Positions 9,022-17,766 of a stretch of 61,745 bases of DNA are shown piece by piece. Both the position numbers and the translations under genes were made by a program. The notes beneath the pieces are model-generated. The model made no database searches, had not been told where the DNA came from, and saw nothing but the letters and a program-made list of their open reading frames with translations. Position 1 is the stretch's first letter. The number at the start of each line of letters is the position of its first letter. The stretch comes from Pimelobacter simplex (GTDB lineage: Bacteria > Actinomycetota > Actinomycetes > Propionibacteriales > Nocardioidaceae), in the NCBI RefSeq assembly GCF_024662235.1, contig NZ_CP096278.1:1-61745 (forward strand). The letters run 5' to 3'.

Positions 9022-9554
9022 CACTGCGCTCCCTTCGGGAAGCCGATGTGCTCGAGCCGCCACGGCGCTGTCTCGCTGGTGCGTACCAGGAACAGCGAGT
9101 AGCGGCCCTCGTTGGTGGGGACGTAGACCTCCGCGGTCACGCCCTCGGTGTACGGCGCAACCGGCGCCTCGGAGATCTCGCCGGTCACCTTCACCGTCGG
9201 GAAGGTTCGAGGGTCGTCGTAGATGTGCACGCCGGCCGCTGCAGGCGACAGCAGCGGCTCCAGCTCGGCCCACCACTGCTCGTAGCCCATGCCCGCGCTG
9301 GCGTGCCCGTAGAACGCCTCCCACACGGCCTCGCCGAACGCGACCGGGTCGGTCTCCTCGGCGCCCTCGGGAGCCGTACTCGGCGTCGACGAGCTGGCGC
9401 CCGGCCTGGCGCCGGGTGTCTCGTCGCCGCGATCGTTGTCGCCGCCGAGCACTCCGGTCGCGAACAGCACGACGACGCAGACCGCGACGAGTCCGACCCC
9501 CAAGACGATGAACGTGCGCCGGCCCTCGGCCAGCACCGTGCTCAGTGCGCTCAT
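9021..9554 (-). CDS. Single-pass membrane protein with small outer domain
   Basis: A 177-residue protein with one transmembrane segment (about 15-37), a Gly/Ser/Pro linker, and a compact outer domain of about 110 residues (residues 65-177) that could form an NTF2-like fold. In Gram-positive conjugation systems such proteins (TcpC/VirB8-like) line the channel; that is inference from topology. The start overlaps the upstream stop as ATGA, and the stop overlaps the next start as TGATG, so it is tightly coupled. Confidence 0.72.
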   Translation of the reverse strand: MSALSTVLAEGRRTFIVLGVGLVAVCVVVLFATGVLGGDNDRGDETPGARPGASSSTPSTAPEGAEETDPVAFGEAVWEAFYGHASAGMGYEQWWAELEPLLSPAAAGVHIYDDPRTFPTVKVTGEISEAPVAPYTEGVTAEVYVPTNEGRYSLFLVRTSETAPWRLEHIGFPKGAQ

Positions 9555-9838
9555 GCTCCCTCCTCCTCCTCGCTCGGTCGGTCGACGACGTCACGGGGTG
9601 CCGGGCGAGGGTCAGCCACCCACCCGAAGAGCAGGTCGGCCGCGCTGGTCGGTCGGCGGCGGAACCAGCAGAATCCGGCGTAGCCGCCGATCATGAGCGC
9701 TACTCCGGGAACGGTGACCCACCAGTTCGACACGAGCCCGCCCACGATCACGACGATCGAGCCCAGCGGGATCGCCGCCACGACCACGACCAGGACAGCA
9801 CGAGGCGCCGAGGAGAGAGGAGAAGGTCCGTGCGTCAT
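9551..9838 (-). CDS. Small two-TM membrane protein
   Basis: A 95-residue protein with two hydrophobic segments (about 12-34 and 38-58) and a charged C-terminal tail ending in EEEEGA. ATG 9838 overlaps the upstream stop as ATGA, and its own stop overlaps the next start in the same way. Size and topology recall PrgI/VirB3-like small proteins, but the SCO6880-type protein may already fill that role. It is accepted as real because of double translational coupling inside the transfer operon. Confidence 0.68.
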   Translation of the reverse strand: MTHGPSPLSSAPRAVLVVVVAAIPLGSIVVIVGGLVSNWWVTVPGVALMIGGYAGFCWFRRRPTSAADLLFGWVADPRPAPRDVVDRPSEEEEGA

Positions 9839-11820
9839 CGGGCTGCTCCTTGCAGGATGCCGGCGTTGACCGGTGCGGCACGGCCCGCGAGGGGCGCCTT
9901 GACCGGCACGTCGTTGCCGGACGTCGCCCACGGCACCGCCCAGCCCTCGTAGGTCAGGTGCCAACGGCCGTCGGTGATGTCCGAGGCGGGCCCGACGTCG
10001 ACGTAGTCCTTGCGCCAGGTGTCGGTGCCGGCCACCTGGCCGTTGCCGAGATAGGTCACGACGTGGCCGTACGGGTTGCCGGCGTTCGTGTAGTAGAGCC
10101 AGGCCCCGATCGGGGGCGCGTGACCGTCGACACTGTTGGCGTCGTGGAACACGCCGTTTGCGCGGAACGTGGCCATCGCCGTGGCGGCCGACTCGTAGCC
10201 CGAGTTCGGGCGTCCAGCGAGCTGCGCCACGAAGTTCTGGCACCGCCGGAACCAGCCCCCGCCACCGGCAGCGAACCGCTTCGCCCGGGCGATCAGCTCG
10301 GCCTGGTCGTAGGGCCCGACGCGCTTCACCGCAGCGTTGACGACGAACCCGCCGCCGCCGTTGTCGGTCGAGGCGCCCGCGGTGTCGCAGTAGACCGCCG
10401 GCAGCGGCGCCGATCCACCGGCCAGGGCGTCGACGTCGACCAGGACGCCGTGGTGGTCACTGATCAGCGAGATGGTCCGCTGCGCGACCACCCGCGCGTC
10501 GGCCGGAACAAAGACGTAGTCGATGATCCCGCCGCCGTCGTGAGTGGAGACTGGCCCCAAGACGTCAAAGCTAGGCTTCAGGCCCGCCAATCCGAGCTTG
10601 GCTCGCGGCCCCCACGGGTCGTTGGCCCGGTACTGGGAGTTGAAGTCGCCCATCGTGATGACCGGGCCCGAGCCCTTCAGCTCGTTGATCAGCGCCACGC
10701 CACGGTCCATGCCCTTCGCGAAGAGCTGACGCCGCAGCGGCACGTTGGGACCAATGTGTGCCGGGTTGACCATCTGGTGCATTGACACGACGGACACGAC
10801 CGCTCCGTCGGCGTTGGCAAGCGTCGCCCAGGTCGCTGCCCGACCGCGGTCGGTCTTGCGCGGGCCGTCCTCGACGAGCACGACGGCCCCGCCGGCGACC
10901 TTGCGCCAGCGGTCGGTGCGCCAGAGCACGGCCGTGGAGCGGAACTCCGCCCTGGCCGATCGGAGCCCAGCCGGCGGCTGGTTGCGCTGCAGCGCGTAGC
11001 CCGCCGGCGTGATCTGGGCGTCCGAGCGCAGACCCTGCTCGTTGAGCGAGATGAAGTCCGGTGCCTGAGCAACGACCTTGGACAGGTCAGAGTTGAAGCT
11101 GCCGCGCGGCAGGTTGTACTTGATGTTGGCCTGGACCACCCGGATTCGGCCGAGGTCCTTCGCGTCCTTCTCCGCCGTCGCTGCGGTGCGAGCCGAGGTG
11201 GGCAGGTCGACCGTCGCTGCCACCGGCCGCGCGACGCCCGTGCCTCCTACGCGCTTGCCGCCGGTGAGGTGCTGCAGCAGGGCCGCAGCGTCGTCCCAGA
11301 ACTGCTGGTAGACGTAGGGGTCACGGTTGCGCTGCACCGCGTGGGCCGCGAGCGTGGGCGGGTTCATCGTCGCCCAGCCCTTGACCTTCACCAGACGGCT
11401 GTAGAAGGCGTTGGTCGCGTAGACCGGGTCCATCACCTGCTCGAGCGTCCCCCAGCCGTACTTCGGGGTCTGCTGGAACAGCCCCCACGCCGTCTCGGGG
11501 TTGGTGGGGCTCATCCCGTGCTGCTTCTTCGGGATCAGGCCGGACTCGTCGATCGCCGTCATCAGCGCGATCTGCTGACCTCGAGGCGGGATGTTCCGCT
11601 GCGCACCGACGCGCACGATGATCGCGGCGTTCGTCATCTGCTCGGCGTTGTAGGGCCCCCACGGCGCGACCTCGCCGTCCTTGACCTGCAGCGACGACCC
11701 GCCCGTCGGCGAGCACGCGCTCGCCGGGGGCGTGTAGTCGGCACCGCCGACGATCGGGATCACCAGCAGGATCAGGAACCCGACCGGGAACGCGATCATG
11801 GACGCGATGAAGGCCTTCAT
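9835..11820 (-). CDS. Three-domain VirB1-like protein: lytic transglycosylase-like, EEP nuclease-like and CHAP/NlpC-like
   Basis: A 661-residue protein with an N-terminal membrane segment or signal (about 3-25). Residues 55-190 resemble soluble lytic transglycosylases, with catalytic-type Glu in AIDESGL (E92). Residues 226-465 carry the full endonuclease/exonuclease/phosphatase motif set: QANI (N232), LNEQG (E261), GDFNSQ (D392, N394), IDYVF (D434) and SDHHG (454-458). Residues 520-640 have a Cys/His pair as in CHAP or NlpC/P60 peptidases (CQNFV, C527; GHVVTY, H586). Cell-wall cutting at both ends fits a VirB1 role in opening peptidoglycan. An exported EEP domain in the middle is unusual; its substrate (DNA, or a lipid or sugar phosphate) is unknown. 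Both ends overlap neighbours by ATGA. Confidence 0.88.
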   Translation of the reverse strand: MKAFIASMIAFPVGFLILLVIPIVGGADYTPPASACSPTGGSSLQVKDGEVAPWGPYNAEQMTNAAIIVRVGAQRNIPPRGQQIALMTAIDESGLIPKKQHGMSPTNPETAWGLFQQTPKYGWGTLEQVMDPVYATNAFYSRLVKVKGWATMNPPTLAAHAVQRNRDPYVYQQFWDDAAALLQHLTGGKRVGGTGVARPVAATVDLPTSARTAATAEKDAKDLGRIRVVQANIKYNLPRGSFNSDLSKVVAQAPDFISLNEQGLRSDAQITPAGYALQRNQPPAGLRSARAEFRSTAVLWRTDRWRKVAGGAVVLVEDGPRKTDRGRAATWATLANADGAVVSVVSMHQMVNPAHIGPNVPLRRQLFAKGMDRGVALINELKGSGPVITMGDFNSQYRANDPWGPRAKLGLAGLKPSFDVLGPVSTHDGGGIIDYVFVPADARVVAQRTISLISDHHGVLVDVDALAGGSAPLPAVYCDTAGASTDNGGGGFVVNAAVKRVGPYDQAELIARAKRFAAGGGGWFRRCQNFVAQLAGRPNSGYESAATAMATFRANGVFHDANSVDGHAPPIGAWLYYTNAGNPYGHVVTYLGNGQVAGTDTWRKDYVDVGPASDITDGRWHLTYEGWAVPWATSGNDVPVKAPLAGRAAPVNAGILQGAAR

Positions 11821-13517
11821 CGCCCACCGCCCTCAGCAGGCGTGAGCGCGTACAGCCACACGTCCGGCTCGCCGCCGTTGGTGACCAGGTAGGCCGAGGA
11901 CCGCACAACCGCCTGGGGAGCGGTGACGGTGACCGAGGCCTGCCCGGGATCGGAGCGCCCGCCGAGCCCATCCGGGCCCGCGGACAGCACTTCGTTCCCG
12001 GAGGTGCCGAAGGCGATCTCGTCGCCCACAGAGACGGTCGTCCAGCCCTCGATCTCGTGCGTCGCGCCGTCGGTCAGAGCAACCACGGTCGAGACATAGA
12101 GGCCCCACGCTCCCGACGGACCCGCCACCAGGGGAAGCTGGGCACCCGCCGTCGTGGTGCCCGTCCCGGACGCCAGCGGCTTGCTGACCCAGCGGCGGGC
12201 CCAGGTGCCGTCGTCGCCACCGCTCGTGGGTACGTCGTACCCGGCGAGGACGATGCCCGCGCTGCTCGACGACGTCGACGCCGTCGCCGACGTTGTGGTC
12301 GGCGCCGGTGCGGCGTAGGCCAGGATCAGGCGCTCGCCGGTCCAGCCAGCGACGGACACCTGGCCGGCCGCACCCGGCTCGATGCTGGCGCCTGCTCCGG
12401 AGACTCTGCCGGAGGTCGAGACGTATACGCGGTCATGGGAGACGGCGATCAGCGAGCCCTCAGGCCCGGGCGCGACAGGCAGCGCGCCGGCGGGCATGAC
12501 CCGGTCGACGAGCTCGCCGTCGACGACGATCTGTGCGTGGTTCGACCGGCCAATCACGACCGGACCCGTCGCGGTGACCCTGATCTGACCGCCCGACGCC
12601 GTGTCGAGCTTCCACTCGCCGACCTCGTCACCGTCGGCCGGGTCGAGCGCAACGAGCGACGACGACGTCGCCACGACCACGGCCGGACGGTCCTCGATCG
12701 TGGTCAGCAGCGGCCCCGTAGTGATCGACGACCCCAGGTCGTGATCCCACGCCTTGATGCCCGTGTCCGCCTCGTACGCCTTGATCCGGTCCCCCGAGCC
12801 GCCCGCGGCGTACACCCGCTCAGCGTCGGCAGCGACACTGCCGCTGGTCGCGCCAGACAGCGAGCCGAGCTTGACCGCCCACGTCGCGACGGGCGCGTAG
12901 CCCGCCGGCGCGACCACCGGGAGCTGCCGGGCGGCCGGTGCCTTCACCGCGGCGGTCTCCTCGGAGCCGCGCAGAAACAGGATCCAGACCATGAACGACA
13001 CCAGCAGCACCGGGGGACCGAAGACCAGCAGCACGATCGGATGGATGCCGCGCTTCGCGTCGCGGTCACCATCCGGCGTCTGAATCGCCCGGCCCTTTCC
13101 GGGCTTGCTGCGCTTGCTCGACTTGCCCGACTTGGCGGGCTTGGCGATGCCAGTGCCTCCCGTCGGCCCCGACGACGTCGTACCCGTGGGCGCTGCGGTG
13201 ACGTCGTAGACCTTCTCGTCGGCGGTGACCACGGTCTGGAACACCTCGCCGTCGGGGGCCTGAACGCGCACCCGCACCGCCTTGGTCGACCGGATCTCGC
13301 CGAGCCGGCGGCCGGCGATGGTCGCGGCCTTGGCCACGATCGCTGCCCGCACTGGCTCGAGGTCGAGGTCGGAGGCGACGATCTCGTCGTCGACCAGGCC
13401 GACGTACTCGCCGTCGTCGGTGTCGCGGATCTCCGCACGCAGCATGGGGTACATCGGCACCGTCGTCGGGTCGAACTCGTCGGGCTGCTCGGCAACCGAC
13501 AGCTCAGGCTTCGCCAT
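11817..13517 (-). CDS. Membrane-anchored beta-propeller-like surface protein
   Basis: A 566-residue protein. Residues 1-110 form a small cytoplasmic alpha/beta domain, followed by a Lys/Ser/Gly-rich linker, one transmembrane segment (about 165-187) and an outer region of about 370 residues. The outer region has repeated short beta-strand units of PQQ/WD-like type (for example VYAAGG, VYVSTSG, LVALDPADG). No enzyme motif is visible. Lack of a cleavable signal and the N-in topology suggest a membrane-tethered sensor or scaffold facing outward. The stop overlaps the VirB1-like gene by ATGA. Its N-terminal domain resembles those of the proteins at 13810 and 16046. Confidence 0.75.
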   Translation of the reverse strand: MAKPELSVAEQPDEFDPTTVPMYPMLRAEIRDTDDGEYVGLVDDEIVASDLDLEPVRAAIVAKAATIAGRRLGEIRSTKAVRVRVQAPDGEVFQTVVTADEKVYDVTAAPTGTTSSGPTGGTGIAKPAKSGKSSKRSKPGKGRAIQTPDGDRDAKRGIHPIVLLVFGPPVLLVSFMVWILFLRGSEETAAVKAPAARQLPVVAPAGYAPVATWAVKLGSLSGATSGSVAADAERVYAAGGSGDRIKAYEADTGIKAWDHDLGSSITTGPLLTTIEDRPAVVVATSSSLVALDPADGDEVGEWKLDTASGGQIRVTATGPVVIGRSNHAQIVVDGELVDRVMPAGALPVAPGPEGSLIAVSHDRVYVSTSGRVSGAGASIEPGAAGQVSVAGWTGERLILAYAAPAPTTTSATASTSSSSAGIVLAGYDVPTSGGDDGTWARRWVSKPLASGTGTTTAGAQLPLVAGPSGAWGLYVSTVVALTDGATHEIEGWTTVSVGDEIAFGTSGNEVLSAGPDGLGGRSDPGQASVTVTAPQAVVRSSAYLVTNGGEPDVWLYALTPAEGGGR

Positions 13518-13809
13518 GGGTCACCGCCGATCCGAGGCTGCGACGTCCACACGCGGCAAAGACCAGCAGTGAGGAGAGGAGGGGAGCGATAGTCGGCGGC
13601 GACGGCTGCGCGGAGGACCTGCGCGACGCGTCGTTGAGGCCGGTCGACCACGACACCCGCGAGGCCAGGTGCGCCACGTGCGTATCGGCCCGGCGGCCGC
13701 GGAGGCATCGCGTCGCTGAGCGCGGAATGCCCAGCGCGGCTCCCTCAACCACGACTCTCTCCCCTCCCCTTGCTTGCTTCCCCGAGATCAACCACGAGCG
13801 GTTCCCCCG
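13518..13809. other. Gap within the transfer region; only a doubtful ORF
   Basis: This 292-base gap lies between coupled genes. On the minus strand a GTG at about 13749 has a GGAGGGG ribosome site and opens an 81-codon frame to 13504. Its codon third positions are only fair and it overlaps the next gene start, so it is not called. The gap also holds one copy of the dispersed GAGGAGAGGnGGGAG motif near 13568-13583. No convincing promoter was seen. Confidence 0.35.
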
Positions 13810-14178
13810 TCAGCTCCCGGTCGCGGCGCCGTCGGCCCCCTCGGCCAGCCGGCGGTGAACGGCCTGCCCTGCCGCCAACCACGGATTGACCACGTCCGCA
13901 TCAGGCAGCGCCGGAACATCGACGACCGGCTCCTGGGGAGCCGCAGTCACGGCGCCATCAGGTGCGAGCAGGAACTCCGCAGGAACCTCGCCACCCTCGA
14001 TCCGGATGTGGACCGGGCGGCCAGCACGCTCAGCCTCGTCGAGCAGCATCCGCATCACTTCGACCTCGAGGTCTGCGTGAGTCGTGGCCGAGCACTCCTC
14101 GCTCCCCTCGGAGGTGGTGAGGGTCGCGGCGTTCTCGTTGAGAACGGCGAACACCTCAGGACCCGCGGTGCCGGACAT
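13810..14178 (-). CDS. Small cytoplasmic protein of the T4SS cluster
   Basis: A 122-residue soluble acidic protein with no membrane segment. The centre (about 35-78) has a helix, then RAGRPVHIRIEG, then FLLAPDGAV, a helix-strand-strand pattern also seen in the cytoplasmic heads of the proteins at 11817 and 16046. ATG 14178 overlaps the upstream stop as TGATG, so it is coupled to the surface-protein gene. Function unknown; a shared docking or regulatory domain is a guess. Confidence 0.65.
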   Translation of the reverse strand: MSGTAGPEVFAVLNENAATLTTSEGSEECSATTHADLEVEVMRMLLDEAERAGRPVHIRIEGGEVPAEFLLAPDGAVTAAPQEPVVDVPALPDADVVNPWLAAGQAVHRRLAEGADGAATGS

Positions 14179-15977
14179 CAGCGCACGACCTCGTAGAGGA
14201 CGCCGCAGCTCGACGTCCCTCCGGCGATCAGGTCGCCGGAGGAGAGAGTGGTCTGCCACACGTACCAGCCTGTGTTGGCCTTGGCCGTGATCACGGCCTT
14301 GCCCATCGTGTAGTCGCCGTTGCCCGAGACGTTGCGGCTCTGGTTCTTGCTCGCGACCCGCTTGGCCTCGGTGCAGCGGGCGTTGTCCTTGCTCGCGAAC
14401 GGTCCGTAGAGCCGCGAGACCACGGTGTGGCCCTCGGCCCGGTCGAACCCGCTCACCTTGACGGTGACGTTGAAGCCCTCGCCGATCTTGACCTGGCGGC
14501 TGCGGCCGGCTGGCCGGTCCTGGGCGATCGCCGCCTGCTTGATCACCCGCACCGGCGTCCCACACGTGGACGCGGCGGTGCTGAGGTCGTTGCCGCCGAC
14601 CGCGACTCCCGCACGGTAGTAGCCCGACTTCGGAGGGAGCCAGGACGGCAGGGAGTATCGGCCGTTCGTGCTGGTCGACGTCGACGAGGTGTAGGGCCGC
14701 GGGGAGCTGCAGTTGCTCGCCGAGGTGTCGAAGGGGCCGTAGTACGAGCGCGTCACGCTCCGAGTCCCGGAGCCGCCCGCGATCGTGTACGAGCCACCGA
14801 GGAGCTGGCCGACCCGCAGGGCCGAGGCGGCGTTGGCGACGCTCACCGACTGCGAACCCGACGCCCGCACCGAGGTGCTCGAGGCGATGGCGGTCAGCCG
14901 GCCCGCGACGGCGACGGCAGAAGCGCGCTTGTTCTTGGGCGCGCGGACGAGCAGGCGCCACTCCGGGACCCGGTCAGCGCGGGCGGTCGCGGTCGTGATC
15001 CCCGACTGCGTCACGTCGAAGTTGGCCGTCGCGGTGCCCTCGCTGTTGGTGTACTCGACTGGCGTCGCGCCGCCGTAGCTGAACGTCACTGGCACGTTGG
15101 CCAGGCCGAGCCCCGAGGCGGACTTGATCGTGTAGGTCACCCTCGTGGCCGATCCGACCGCGGCGGTCGTCGAGGTCATGCTGACTCGGTACGGGCCGGC
15201 CGTCTTGGCGCAGGCCGCCAGCATCGACTTCGCGTAGGAGCGGACGTACTTGCTCTGCCCGGCCTGACGGATCCGCGCCGCGCCGCGAGCCTTGGAGATC
15301 CGCCACTTCCCACCCCTGAGGAGGTGGTAGGTGACGGCGTCGACCGCGGCCGCCTGGATACGGTCCTTGAGGTTGCCGTAGGTCGCGAGCACGCACGCGG
15401 CGACGCTGGTGTTGCGCGCCGAGGGCTTCGCGGCCGACCCGTTGAGGTCGGAGACCGGGACTGCCGGTCGATACTTGGACTTCACGTTGAGCTTGCGCGG
15501 CTCCAGCCGGTAGACGTGCTGGCCGCCCATGCTGCGGCCGCCGATCCAGGAGGAGTCGGCGTACTTGGTGGTCTTGATGGAGTAGCCGGCCCACCGGCCG
15601 CCGGCTGCGGCCTCGGCCTCAGCCATCGTGACGCCCTGCGTCACGACCGTCAGCGAGACCAGCGCGGCGAGCCCAGCCATCGTGAGCTGCCACGGACCTC
15701 TGTTGCGCGGCATCACCCACCAGCGCAGCAGCCCCAGCAGCACCATGCCCTGCCCGACTCCGATCAGGACGACGGCCGCCGTGGGGAGAAGCATCGTCGC
15801 GACCACGACCCGCAGGAAGGCCGTTGAATCCAGCTCGTCGGGTCGACGCCCCGCCCACAACGTGTTCGCGGCGTGCCATGCCAAGACGCCCGTGATCGCT
15901 GCCAGCGCGCCGACGAGGACCAGTGTGCGGGCCTGCTTCTGCCCCTCCGTGTCCGGGTTGCTCAGTGCATTCGTCAT
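14178..15977 (-). CDS. Membrane-anchored surface protein with adhesin-like repeats
   Basis: A 599-residue protein starting at ATG 15977 with a GGAAGGAAG ribosome site; the frame is open further upstream but there overlaps the next gene. Three hydrophobic segments lie in the first about 125 residues, then a large outer region. Residues about 145-245 resemble the N-terminal domain of the 18429 protein (helical AVTYHLLRGG segment). Ig-like regions follow, then two units with a YGPF...C...Y pattern (YYGPFDTSASNC, LYGPFASKDNARC), also shared with that protein. No LPXTG-like signal is seen. Probably a cell-surface contact or mating-pair protein; this role is inferred from architecture and context. 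Confidence 0.75.
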   Translation of the reverse strand: MTNALSNPDTEGQKQARTLVLVGALAAITGVLAWHAANTLWAGRRPDELDSTAFLRVVVATMLLPTAAVVLIGVGQGMVLLGLLRWWVMPRNRGPWQLTMAGLAALVSLTVVTQGVTMAEAEAAAGGRWAGYSIKTTKYADSSWIGGRSMGGQHVYRLEPRKLNVKSKYRPAVPVSDLNGSAAKPSARNTSVAACVLATYGNLKDRIQAAAVDAVTYHLLRGGKWRISKARGAARIRQAGQSKYVRSYAKSMLAACAKTAGPYRVSMTSTTAAVGSATRVTYTIKSASGLGLANVPVTFSYGGATPVEYTNSEGTATANFDVTQSGITTATARADRVPEWRLLVRAPKNKRASAVAVAGRLTAIASSTSVRASGSQSVSVANAASALRVGQLLGGSYTIAGGSGTRSVTRSYYGPFDTSASNCSSPRPYTSSTSTSTNGRYSLPSWLPPKSGYYRAGVAVGGNDLSTAASTCGTPVRVIKQAAIAQDRPAGRSRQVKIGEGFNVTVKVSGFDRAEGHTVVSRLYGPFASKDNARCTEAKRVASKNQSRNVSGNGDYTMGKAVITAKANTGWYVWQTTLSSGDLIAGGTSSCGVLYEVVR

Positions 15978-16045
15978 CGGTTCTTCCTTCCCCCAGGGGC
16001 CACGCGTGGGCCCTCGATCTGCATGTTCTGTGCCGGCGTGCCGTC

Positions 16046-17164
16046 TCATGGCCGCGGTCCCGGCGGTGGGTTGTCGTTGATGCCCTTCGGGCCCCGCGGC
16101 TTCTTGCCACCGCCTGAGCCGCCACCGGAGCCCGTGCCGCCGCCCGAGGTTCCCGAGCCGGTCGTCCCTCCGCTCGAGCTCCCGGACGATCCGGTGCTTC
16201 CCGACGAGCCCGACGAGGTGCCGCCGCTCGAACGCGGCGGAGCGGTCACACGAACAGTCCCGGTCACCGGCTCCGCGCCGACGACTCGGACCGTCCACGT
16301 CGTCCGGCCGGCAGGGAGCTTGCTCAGCGTGAACGTCGTCCACCGCTCGGTGAGCGTGATCACCCGCCGCACCGACGTGCGCGGTCCTGCGGGATCGATC
16401 ACGACCACGGCACGCGCAGGACGTTGCCGCGCGGTGATCTTCAGCTCGATCCGGTTCACGCCTCCGCGCGCCCGCACTTTCGGCTTCTGCACAGCCACCG
16501 GCGGAGCCGCGGTCGGCTCCTGCGTTGGTGCCGAGGTTGGTGCGGAGGTTGGGGCTGAGGACGACGGTGCCGAGGTCGGCGTCTTGGTGCCAGCGCGGGC
16601 TGGCTCGCCGTCCGCTCCCCCGGTGAGCAGGACCGCGCCCCCGGTTGTCAGAGCCGCCAGCATCACGACCACGACCGCTGCGACGACCCGGCCCGAGGAA
16701 CGGCGGCGACCATGACCAGGATCGACAGGTACCGCGACAGCGGGCGCCGTCGCCGTCGGCGCATGCTCACCGTCGACGGCGGCCGCCTCAGCGACGTCGC
16801 CCTTCTCCTCGGTGCTCTGGTGGTCGACCATCTCGGCCGCGTCCGGGAGAGCTGCCTCAGCCGATCCCGCCTGCGCCGACGCCGGTGCCACGGGCTCCGG
16901 GTCCTCGAGGACCCTGAAGTCGCTCGTGGAGCCGTCCGGGTGGATGACGAGCTCGATGCGCCCCGTCGCGTCAACCGCGATCGCGACGACCGGGCGCTGC
17001 AGCGGCTGCGCGAACCGCTCAGCGGCCGCCTCGATGCCGACCTCGTGCAGTGACCGGCTGCCGTCATGGCTGACCAGGTCGCCGTTGACCCGCACGGCGT
17101 CGCCGTCGAGCTCGATGCGGACCAGCGGCTCGCTGCGCTGGCCGTCGCTGTGGTGATCGCTCAT
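16046..17164 (-). CDS. Membrane-anchored exported protein with cytoplasmic head domain
   Basis: A 372-residue protein from ATG 17164 (AGGGCGG upstream). Residues about 10-85 form a small cytoplasmic alpha/beta domain with RPVVAIAV and IHPDGS, similar to those at 11817 and 13810. One transmembrane segment lies near 160-182. The outer part has a Thr/Ser/Pro linker, one beta-sandwich of about 90 residues, and a C-terminal Ser/Gly run ending in PPPGPRP. It follows a strong terminator pair and a 390-base gap, so it may head a separate transcript. Function unknown. Confidence 0.68.
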   Translation of the reverse strand: MSDHHSDGQRSEPLVRIELDGDAVRVNGDLVSHDGSRSLHEVGIEAAAERFAQPLQRPVVAIAVDATGRIELVIHPDGSTSDFRVLEDPEPVAPASAQAGSAEAALPDAAEMVDHQSTEEKGDVAEAAAVDGEHAPTATAPAVAVPVDPGHGRRRSSGRVVAAVVVVMLAALTTGGAVLLTGGADGEPARAGTKTPTSAPSSSAPTSAPTSAPTQEPTAAPPVAVQKPKVRARGGVNRIELKITARQRPARAVVVIDPAGPRTSVRRVITLTERWTTFTLSKLPAGRTTWTVRVVGAEPVTGTVRVTAPPRSSGGTSSGSSGSTGSSGSSSGGTTGSGTSGGGTGSGGGSGGGKKPRGPKGINDNPPPGPRP

Positions 17165-17322
17165 AGTGCGACCGCCCTGGGGGTAGCGCGCATCCCAGGG
17201 GCGCAAGCCCGTTGGTTCATCCCGAGATCCTTCGTTCCTGCCCTGACGGGGACCGCCAAGACCAGTGGGAGGCACTGTAAGCCTGTGAGCGCGCGAACGT
17301 ATCGCCGATTTCCGCGGAATCT

Positions 17323-17345
17323 GGCTCGACCTGGCATGTCGAGCC
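17323..17345 (-). terminator. Hairpin, 8-bp perfect stem
   Basis: GGCTCGAC and GTCGAGCC flank a 7-base loop. It is the second of two hairpins met by minus-strand transcription leaving the 61-residue membrane gene. No T-run follows, as is common for actinobacterial terminators. Confidence 0.55.
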
Positions 17346-17382
17346 CTCTCGCCGATGCCTGTCGGGAAGCGTGATGGTGGGT

Positions 17383-17416
17383 GGCGCCGCCGAGCTGGGC
17401 AACGCTCGGCGGCGCC
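17383..17416 (-). terminator. Hairpin terminator, 13-bp perfect stem
   Basis: GGCGCCGCCGAGC pairs perfectly with GCTCGGCGGCGCC across an 8-base loop. It lies between the small membrane gene (ending at 17559) and the next minus-strand gene (starting at 17164), so it probably closes the surface/sortase transcription unit. Confidence 0.7.
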
Positions 17417-17558
17417 TGGTGGCCGGGGACATTGCGCCTGGAGCGACCTCGACGCGCGATGAGGGGATCGCACGGAGGTCCAATCGGACGTGTCCACCTG
17501 GCCGATCGCCCGGGGCATGAGGGTTGGGGACGCCCCGGGACGTTCATGGCGGCTGCGC

Positions 17559-17744
17559 TCATGACGAGTACCGCCTCCACAGCAGCACCGCTGCCATGGC
17601 GAGCAGGGGAACGACGATCATGACGCCCACGACCGGCGCGGGAGCGCCAGCGGACTTCGCCAGCCCCGCCGCGCCCGCGACGATCGCGGCGCCCGCGTAG
17701 GGACGCGTCGCGCGCCGCACGCCGGCGGGGATCCGTGTCGCCAT
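17559..17744 (-). CDS. Small membrane protein (61 aa)
   Basis: A 61-residue peptide with two hydrophobic stretches (about 17-33 and 36-56) and a basic tail (RRYSS). ATG 17744 is preceded by GGAGGAGAGG at good spacing, a strong ribosome site that argues it is real. It follows the sortase gene by 22 bases and ends before the hairpin pair. Function unknown; perhaps a holin-like or small accessory membrane peptide. Confidence 0.65.
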   Translation of the reverse strand: MATRIPAGVRRATRPYAGAAIVAGAAGLAKSAGAPAPVVGVMIVVPLLAMAAVLLWRRYSS

Positions 17745-17766
17745 GGTCGCCTCTCCTCCTGCTACG

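Larger units (their letters stand above)
17165..17558. other. Intergenic region with two strong hairpins
   Basis: This 394-base stretch between minus-strand genes has no credible ORF. It holds two perfect inverted repeats (17323-17345 and 17383-17416) that would end transcription coming from the surface-protein/sortase unit. A promoter for the gene starting at 17164 should lie in the part nearest that gene, but no clear -35/-10 pair was identified. Confidence 0.6.

Noticed and set aside
13504..13749. GTG-started 81-codon minus frame in the transfer region, with a good ribosome site
   Set aside because: Codon third positions are only fair, there is no fold signal, and it overlaps the next gene start. 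Left as doubtful in the gap entry.
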